Source of the DNA: JAWVYT01 sp964605205
GTDB taxonomy: Bacteria > Gemmatimonadota > Gemmatimonadetes > Longimicrobiales > RSA9
DNA: 10,354 bases
Reading direction: 5' to 3'
NCBI GenBank assembly: GCA_964605205.1
Contig: CAZSBL010000127.1
Coordinates: 1-10,354, forward strand
Notes under the pieces: model-generated
The model's database searches: none
What the model saw: the letters and a program-made list of their open reading frames with translations, nothing else
What the model was told of the DNA's origin: nothing
Translations under genes and position numbers: made by a program
Shown here: in pieces, positions 6,223 through 10,354 of the stretch
Layout: every line of letters begins with the position of its first letter
How positions within the stretch are numbered: the stretch's first letter is position 1

Positions 6223-6798
6223 ATGGATCGCCTCCTCTTCTTCCACGACTTCGCGAGCCCGTACTGCCGGCTCGCCCTCGATGCCGTGACCGATGCGGCC
6301 GAGCGGACCGGGCTCCGGGTCCGGCCGGTCCCGTTCGAGCTCCGGCCGCCCCCCGAGCCGCTACCCTCCCCCGATGATCCGGCCCTGGCCGAGGAGATGG
6401 AGACCGCACGGGCACTCGCCGAGGAGTGGGGGATCCCCATGGCCCTGCCCCCCATGGTGCCCCGCACCCGCAAGGCCCACGAGGCCGTGGCCTACGCCAT
6501 CGAGAACGACGCGGCCGCCGCCGTGCTCCGGGGGATCTACCACGCCTACTGGTCCGATGGCAGCGACATCTCGCGCATCGATGTACTGGCCGACATCGGC
6601 GAGGCCGCCGGGCTCGATCGCGAGCCGATGCACGTGGCCCTGGGAACCGATGTCTACCGGCCCGACGTGGTCCGGGAGCAGCACGCCGTGGCCGGCGCCG
6701 GGATCACCGGTGTGCCCGCCGTCCAGGTCGGGGAGGCGCGCGCCGCCGGCGTGCTCCCCGTCGATGAGCTGGTGGGGTGGATCGAAGCGAACCGGTGA
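6223..6798 (+). CDS. DsbA/HCCA-isomerase-like thioredoxin-fold protein with a single active-site cysteine
   Basis: The 191-residue protein belongs by pattern to the DSBA-like thioredoxin family (PF01323), which includes FrnE-like oxidoreductases and 2-hydroxychromene-2-carboxylate isomerases. The opening strand runs into DFASPYCRLALD, so the site that is CxxC in DsbA is SPYC here (S12, C15), closer to the SPY motif of the isomerases. The family's cis-proline loop is GITGVPAVQVG (V164-P165), and an all-helical insert fills 50-155. There is no signal peptide, so it acts in the cytoplasm. The single cysteine argues against a classical disulphide oxidase; a glutathione-linked or isomerase-like reaction is possible but inferred. 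The ATG at 6223 is chosen because the family begins just before the first strand; the 38 codons upstream are non-conserved-looking and overlap the promoter. It is divergent from the aminotransferase. Confidence 0.85.
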   Translation: MDRLLFFHDFASPYCRLALDAVTDAAERTGLRVRPVPFELRPPPEPLPSPDDPALAEEMETARALAEEWGIPMALPPMVPRTRKAHEAVAYAIENDAAAAVLRGIYHAYWSDGSDISRIDVLADIGEAAGLDREPMHVALGTDVYRPDVVREQHAVAGAGITGVPAVQVGEARAAGVLPVDELVGWIEANR

Positions 6799-6867
6799 CA
6801 ACCGGTGACCCCTTGCCCGGGGACGCCGAAATCGTTCTCCTTCAGGCTCCGGGCGCACCCGAGGGTT

Positions 6868-6891
6868 GGCCCGCCCCGGGGGCGGCGGGCC
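6868..6891. terminator. Perfect 8-bp GC hairpin between two plus-strand genes
   Basis: GGCCCGCC and GGCGGGCC arms enclose an 8-nt loop, 70 nt after the thioredoxin-fold gene and 30 nt before the next start. There is no T-tract, so it may be a factor-assisted terminator or a leader structure of the next gene. Confidence 0.3.
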
Positions 6892-6908
6892 GAGAATCAG
6901 CATCAGGT

Positions 6909-6913
6909 GGAGG
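6909..6913 (+). promoter_or_regulatory. Ribosome binding site of the 97-residue protein
   Basis: GGAGG 7 nt before ATG 6921. It decides the start against an in-frame extension of 48 codons that would overlap the end of the thioredoxin-fold gene. Confidence 0.75.
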
Positions 6914-6920
6914 TATACAG

Positions 6921-7214
6921 ATGGCTGCGTACGAGAGACTTACGGCAATGAATGGGTCCGAGGCGGTCCAGCTGGCCGCCGACTTCCTGCAGGAGCGGAT
7001 CCCCCTGGAGGTCATGGACCAGGACCGCCACTCGGTCAAGCTCCGCGGTGGCGACGGCACCATCACGGTCAGCGCCCACAGCCACGGGATGGAGACCTCG
7101 GTCCGGGTGGATACCGACCAGCTGCGGACCTCGCGGATCGACATCGAGGCCCAGCATTACCTGAACCAGCTGCCCTACCAGCCCGGCGACAAGCAGCGGC
7201 GCCACGGGCGTTAG
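6921..7214 (+). CDS. Conserved-looking small protein of unknown function (97 aa)
   Basis: I do not recognise this protein. It starts at ATG 6921 behind a good GGAGG and runs 97 residues to TAG. The composition is that of a real soluble globular protein: a predicted helix (SEAVQLAADFLQERIP), then alternating hydrophobic residues suggesting several beta strands (LEVMDQDRHSVKLRGGDGTI, TVSAHSHGMETSVRVDTDQL), a short helix (DIEAQHYLNQLP) and a charged tail (GDKQRRHGR). It has no signal peptide, membrane segment, cysteine or metal motif. It stands alone after a hairpin at 6868-6891 and before a hairpin at 7214-7232, so it is probably transcribed by itself. An alpha-beta binding or regulatory protein is a guess from the layout only. 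Confidence 0.8.
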   Translation: MAAYERLTAMNGSEAVQLAADFLQERIPLEVMDQDRHSVKLRGGDGTITVSAHSHGMETSVRVDTDQLRTSRIDIEAQHYLNQLPYQPGDKQRRHGR

Positions 7215-7232
7215 GGCCGACCCGGTCGGCCC
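7214..7232. terminator. Hairpin between convergent genes
   Basis: GGGCCGAC and GTCGGCCC arms with a 3-nt loop begin at the last base of the stop codon of the 97-residue protein. The convergent BtpA gene ends at 7281. No T-tract is present on either strand, so intrinsic termination is uncertain. Confidence 0.4.
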
Positions 7233-7280
7233 GGAGCCGTACCATCGGGTCGGCGGGTCGGCCCCGGCGGAACCGCGCTC

Positions 7281-8153
7281 CTACGCCTTCGCGGCCTCCA
7301 CCAGACGCCGGGCCCGCGCCGGATCGACGGGTCCGCCCGCCCGGCCGTCCTTCATGAGGGCGCTCCCCACGATGACGCCGCAGGCCTCGTCGAGCACATC
7401 CCGCACGGTCTCGGCGGTGACGCCGCTCCCCACCAGTACCGGCACCTCCACCACGCCGACCACCGTCCGGACGTGCTCGACGGCCGTGGCCTCGCCGGTG
7501 GCGGTGCCCGACACGATCACGGCGTCCGCCCGCCCCCGCTCCGCCGCGTCCCGGGCGGCGGCCTCGAGGGTCAGGCCCGGTGGCGGGGTGGCGTGTTTGA
7601 CCATCACGTCGGCCAGGATGGCCACGGCGGGGGCGATCCGGGCCCGGAGCCGGAGCGTCTCGGCGGCCCGACCCTCGATCCACCCCTGGTCGGTGTGCAT
7701 CCCGCCGGTGTGGACGTTCACGCGGATGAAGCCGGCCCCGGTGGCGGCGGCCACGGCCAGGGCGGCCGTGGGATCGTTGCGCAGCGCGTTCACGCCTGCG
7801 GGCCGGTCGGTGACCGCCCGGACCGCCAGGACGGCGGCGGTCAGGGCCGCCACGGTCTCGGCGCCGACGGTCTTGTGGAACGGCGCGTCTCCGTAATTCT
7901 CCACCAGCAGGGCATGCACGCCGGCCCGGTGGAGGGCGTCGGCGTCGGCCCGGGCCCGGTCGAGGACGGCGGCCATGGAGCCGGCATAGCCGGGGGCGCC
8001 GGGGAGCGGCGGCAGGTGGACCATCCCGATGATCCCGCCGGGCACGACAGCCGCGGTGGACTCGCCAGTTCTGGATCCGGCAGCGGTGGACCCGGGATCG
8101 GGCCGGGCGCCCGGATGGTCAGGCGGGCCGGGATCGGAGCGGGTCTTTCCCAT
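7281..8153 (-). CDS. BtpA/SgcQ family TIM-barrel protein
   Basis: The 290-residue protein has the BtpA family (PF03437) motifs in order: GMVHLPPLPG (43-52), LLVENYGDAPFHK (82-94), VNALRNDP (121-128), FIRVNVHTGG (142-151), ILADVMVKHA (179-188), VIVSGTATG (212-220), VPVLVGSGVT (237-246) and GVIVGSALMKDG (259-270). The barrel is complete. BtpA was described in cyanobacteria as needed for photosystem I stability and SgcQ is its enterobacterial relative; in non-photosynthetic bacteria the activity is unsettled, probably a phosphate-binding TIM-barrel enzyme. The start is uncertain: ATG 8153 lies 11 nt after the upstream gene's stop but has no ribosome site and gives a 42-residue Gly/Pro/Asp-rich leader; GTG at 8045 would give a start closer to the family's length. 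The tight spacing suggests co-transcription with the LysM gene upstream. Confidence 0.88.
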   Translation of the reverse strand: MGKTRSDPGPPDHPGARPDPGSTAAGSRTGESTAAVVPGGIIGMVHLPPLPGAPGYAGSMAAVLDRARADADALHRAGVHALLVENYGDAPFHKTVGAETVAALTAAVLAVRAVTDRPAGVNALRNDPTAALAVAAATGAGFIRVNVHTGGMHTDQGWIEGRAAETLRLRARIAPAVAILADVMVKHATPPPGLTLEAAARDAAERGRADAVIVSGTATGEATAVEHVRTVVGVVEVPVLVGSGVTAETVRDVLDEACGVIVGSALMKDGRAGGPVDPARARRLVEAAKA

Positions 8154-8164
8154 GGCTGCCCGGG

Positions 8165-8908
8165 TCAGTTGACGGGCGGGATCCGGAGCGTCTGGCCGGC
8201 GTAGATCTGGTTGCCGGTCAGCCCGTTGGCTTCCTTGAGCGCGTCCACCTCGACCCCGTAGTCGCGGGCGATGTTCCAGAGGCTGTCGCCCCGGCGCACG
8301 GTGTAGTGGATCACGGTGTCCGGGTTCGGCAGCGACGGGTCGGGCAGCGCGGCCACGTAGCGGGCGTAGGGGCGCGGGAAGATGGCGATGTGGTAATGGG
8401 GCGGCCACCGCTCACTGGTCGCCTCGAGCACGCCGCTGCGCTCCAGCGACACCAGCACCCCCTCGATCCAGGTCCGGCAGGTGCGCTGATTGCTGCGGCG
8501 GATGTCTACCGCCATCCCCGTGGGGTGGACCGACCGGCTGGAGGCGTTGCGCGGCTGTGCCGCGCTCGGCCGGGTCAGGCTGGTGACCACCAGCCGCTCG
8601 TTGCACGCCGCCATGTACTGGGCCCCGAGCCGCTCCAGGAAGAGCTTGACCTCGGGGCGGGCGTACGGGTACTTCGCGTTGTCGGTGACCACGTAGTGGT
8701 GGTTGCCCGAAATCTCCACCAGGTAGCCGGCGTCGACGAACCGGCGGATCTGATCGCCGTTGCGGAGGAAGGTGAAGTCGTGGTCCTGGGCGACCCGGTA
8801 CTGGCGGGTGACGGAGCTCATGGAGCCGCGCAGGCTCTGGCTCGCGGCCGGGGCCGCCACGGCCATGCACAACCCGATCATCGCTCCTGTACGTAGCAGG
8901 GCCCTCAT
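8165..8908 (-). CDS. Secreted M15-like (DUF5715-like) peptidase-fold protein with C-terminal LysM domain
   Basis: The 247-residue protein starts at ATG 8908 behind a GAGGT ribosome site, with a signal peptide (MRALLRTGAMIGLCMAVAAP, cleavage near AASQ, residue 24). The central domain has SVHPTGMAVDIRR (126-138), which fits the SxHxxGxAxD zinc motif of the M15/VanY D,D-carboxypeptidase fold (H128, D135), and ERWPPHYHIAIFP (166-178), where H173 would be the third ligand and E166 or E162 the catalytic acid. Residues 200-247 are a LysM peptidoglycan-binding domain (YTVRRGDSLWNIARDYGVEV, then NGL..NQIYAGQTLRIP). Two lone cysteines (C102, C144) could pair outside the membrane. It should act on, or bind, the cell wall in the periplasm. 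I recall this architecture as DUF5715; that name is from memory. The gene lies 11 nt before the BtpA start. Confidence 0.85.
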   Translation of the reverse strand: MRALLRTGAMIGLCMAVAAPAASQSLRGSMSSVTRQYRVAQDHDFTFLRNGDQIRRFVDAGYLVEISGNHHYVVTDNAKYPYARPEVKLFLERLGAQYMAACNERLVVTSLTRPSAAQPRNASSRSVHPTGMAVDIRRSNQRTCRTWIEGVLVSLERSGVLEATSERWPPHYHIAIFPRPYARYVAALPDPSLPNPDTVIHYTVRRGDSLWNIARDYGVEVDALKEANGLTGNQIYAGQTLRIPPVN

Positions 8909-9036
8909 CGACCTCGTTCGTGCTCTCGGTACCTGTTGCGAAGCACAGGGGTCCCGTCCCTGCGTGGCTGAAAAAAGCTGGGCATCCCCATCATCCGCGT
9001 CAAGCCCTCTTCGCGTTCCTTTCGGGCGCCATCGCC

Positions 9037-9064
9037 CCACACGCCTCGGGCCCCGAAGGCGTGG
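9037..9064 (-). terminator. Imperfect hairpin after the ABC permease gene
   Basis: CCAC plus GCCT on one arm pair with AGGC plus GTGG on the other, with a 2-nt bulge and an inner 3-bp CGG/CCG extension. It begins 45 nt after the permease stop and lies before the secreted LysM gene, a sensible place to end the ABC operon, but no T-tract follows. Confidence 0.3.
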
Positions 9065-9109
9065 CGCCCCCGGGGCCCGGGCCTCACGATCCCCCTGCCA
9101 GGGTCGTGG

Positions 9110-9970
9110 TCAGCTCCAGAACTTCAGGCTGCGGAGCTTGGGCAGCGTGTCCGGATGCCGTGTGGCGATGACGGTCACGAGGGCCACCAGCCCGATGATC
9201 CACAGCGGCGTGGCCACGCCCCACAGCTGGGCACCGTCGAATCCGCCCCTGGCGACGAAGGTCGGGTCGGCCATCCGCCGGAGCGTCACGTCCAGGGCGT
9301 CGACCTCCTTCACCATGGCGCCGGCCGTGGTGACGAAGAGCCCCCAGTCGTCGTTGATCAGCGGCGCGAAGACGCGCTGGAGGATCGGCTCTACGTTCTC
9401 GATCCAGGTGTGGAGGAGGCTGATCAGGAGCGGCACGGCCAGCAGGATGCCGAGGAACCAGCGGATCGGGTGGTCGCTGGGCACCGTCAGGATGGAGATC
9501 AGGAGGTAGATCAGGAGCGGGCCGGTGAAGTAGTTCACCCAGGCGGCGAACCCGATCTCCGTCATCTGCCACGCATTGCCGTCCGTGAGCCCGAAGATCC
9601 ACCCGGCCAGGAGCAGGAACGCGTACATGATCCACATCCACGCCAGGCCGGCCGCGAGCCGCGCCATGGTGTGCCGCGCCCGGCCCGTGGGGTGCGACCA
9701 GAAGTAGAGGCGGTCGCTCGGCCCCTCGTTGTGGAAGACGGAGAAGGCCCAGAAGATGGGCACGATGGAGATCCAGAGCGGCCAGGCCACCAGCAGCCGC
9801 ATCTTCGGGTCGTTGGTCCACGGGTCGCCCGCCAGGACCAGCAGGGCGAGGAGCGCCACGCCCAGCAGGAGCGGCCGCCGCGACGCCCAGAGGAAACGGA
9901 ACTGGCGCGCGAACGCGCCCCCGAACCCCACGGGCGAGTGCTCGGTCGTATACGTCATCGTCGCCTGCAT
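9110..9970 (-). CDS. ABC-2 type transporter permease subunit
   Basis: The 286-residue integral membrane protein has about six hydrophobic segments, near residues 33-48, 59-79, 104-127, 140-163, 169-188 and 249-269, the usual ABC-2 permease layout with a soluble loop (about 190-248) before the last helix. It has no signal peptide or binding-protein features. Its ATG (9970) overlaps the stop of the ATPase gene as TGATG, so the two are translationally coupled and should form one exporter complex in the cytoplasmic membrane. A second possible start (MTYT) lies four codons later. Sequence such as FHNEGPSDRLYFWSHPTGR after helix 2 is what many ABC-2 permeases carry on the cytoplasmic side. The cargo is unknown: drug, lipid, peptide or self-protection roles are all possible. 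Confidence 0.85.
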   Translation of the reverse strand: MQATMTYTTEHSPVGFGGAFARQFRFLWASRRPLLLGVALLALLVLAGDPWTNDPKMRLLVAWPLWISIVPIFWAFSVFHNEGPSDRLYFWSHPTGRARHTMARLAAGLAWMWIMYAFLLLAGWIFGLTDGNAWQMTEIGFAAWVNYFTGPLLIYLLISILTVPSDHPIRWFLGILLAVPLLISLLHTWIENVEPILQRVFAPLINDDWGLFVTTAGAMVKEVDALDVTLRRMADPTFVARGGFDGAQLWGVATPLWIIGLVALVTVIATRHPDTLPKLRSLKFWS

Positions 9971-10354
9971 CAGCTCGCCTCCCGTCGCCCGGTCAGGGTG
10001 TTCAGCTCCCCGGACAGGCTCTCGTGGTTCTTCATGGCCAGGAGCGTCACCGCGGCCTCCTCCAGCGTGAGCGGATCCACGTCCCGGACGGTGGCGCCGT
10101 TTGCCTTCAGCTGCTCCAGCACCTGCGGCTCGTCGCCCCAGATGGTCCACGCCACCTCGCGGCCACCGCCGCCGGTGCGGACCACCCGGTCCGTCAGCGA
10201 CGCGACACCGGCCCAGCCGTCGGGCACCTCCAGCGTGTAACGCCGCAATCGGGCACGGAGCGTTTCCCGGTCCAGCTGGGCCCGCAGCCGGCCTTCCCGC
10301 AGCACGCCCAGGTGGTCGCCCAGCCCCTCGACCTCGTAGACCAGGTGCGTCGAG
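9970..10354 (-). CDS. ABC transporter ATP-binding protein, C-terminal part (cut by right edge)
   Basis: The frame is open to the window edge and the visible 127 codons are the C-terminal end of an ABC ATPase. The first residues read STHLVYEVEGLGDHLGVLRE, the switch H-loop (H in STHL) followed by the usual final strand and GRL of the nucleotide-binding domain. The Walker A, signature and Walker B motifs must lie beyond the edge. The rest (from RAQLDRETL on) is the accessory C-terminal domain common in exporters of the ABC-2 class, ending MKNHESLSGELNTLTG. It energises the permease encoded directly downstream, whose start codon shares a base with this stop. A GTG at 10305 can look like a start but falls inside the conserved domain. 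Confidence 0.88.
   Translation of the reverse strand, partial: STHLVYEVEGLGDHLGVLREGRLRAQLDRETLRARLRRYTLEVPDGWAGVASLTDRVVRTGGGGREVAWTIWGDEPQVLEQLKANGATVRDVDPLTLEEAAVTLLAMKNHESLSGELNTLTGRREAS

Noticed and set aside
6101..6415. N-terminal extension of the aminotransferase
   Set aside because: It is Arg/Pro/Gly-rich, overlaps the divergent thioredoxin-fold gene, and the family N-terminus begins at 6100.
8975..9003. TTGACG on the minus strand at 9003-8998 as a promoter for the LysM gene
   Set aside because: No acceptable -10 hexamer follows at 16-19 nt; the T-run at 8976-8971 is not preceded by a stable hairpin, so it is not a terminator either.

Overview
This is a GC-rich bacterial chromosome segment (most genes are visibly biased to G or C at codon position 3). 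Secreted proteins with Ala-rich signal peptides ending in AQ or SQ, a YtcJ-like exported amidohydrolase, a secreted M15-like/LysM protein, a BtpA family protein and an ABC-2 exporter would together suit Gemmatimonadota or a similar GC-rich soil or marine phylum. That assignment is an inference from gene style and is not proven by any marker in the window.

Bases 1-1065 are the 3' (trailer) part of a CRISPR array with a type I-C-like repeat. There are 15 near-identical repeats of 34-35 nt and a sixteenth, strongly degenerate terminal repeat at 1030-1065, separated by 15 complete spacers of 32-34 nt. The array is cut by the left edge, so the leader and any cas genes lie outside. Right after it comes a decayed MNT-like nucleotidyltransferase gene (1155-1563: two frameshifts, a nonsense codon and an apparent internal deletion). 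Its small downstream partner overlaps it by ATGA (from 1560). This looks like a fossil toxin-antitoxin-like or defence module beside the array.

Bases 1774-6100 hold three minus-strand housekeeping or metabolic genes: a COMT-like O-methyltransferase, an exported amidohydrolase of the Amidohydro_3/YtcJ type, and a class I PLP aminotransferase of the aspartate aminotransferase type. The first two share a 25-bp element (24 of 25 identical) at exactly the same distance, 27 nt, upstream of their start codons. The 573-nt gap 4325-4897 has no gene. It holds a cluster of related GC-rich repeat units, plus-oriented on the left and minus-oriented on the right.

The aminotransferase is divergent from a DsbA/HCCA-isomerase-like thioredoxin-fold gene (6223-6798), which is followed by a 97-aa protein of unknown function (6921-7214). 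Converging on these are two minus-strand genes, BtpA/SgcQ family (7281-8153) and a secreted M15-like plus LysM cell-wall protein (8165-8908), 11 nt apart. Further right is the end of an ABC export operon: a six-helix permease (9110-9970) translationally coupled by TGATG to an ABC ATPase whose C-terminal part (9970-10354) runs off the right edge.

I found no complete new system. The points most worth following up are the paired upstream element, the hidden degenerate terminal CRISPR repeat next to the decayed nucleotidyltransferase pair, and the inverted repeat cluster.
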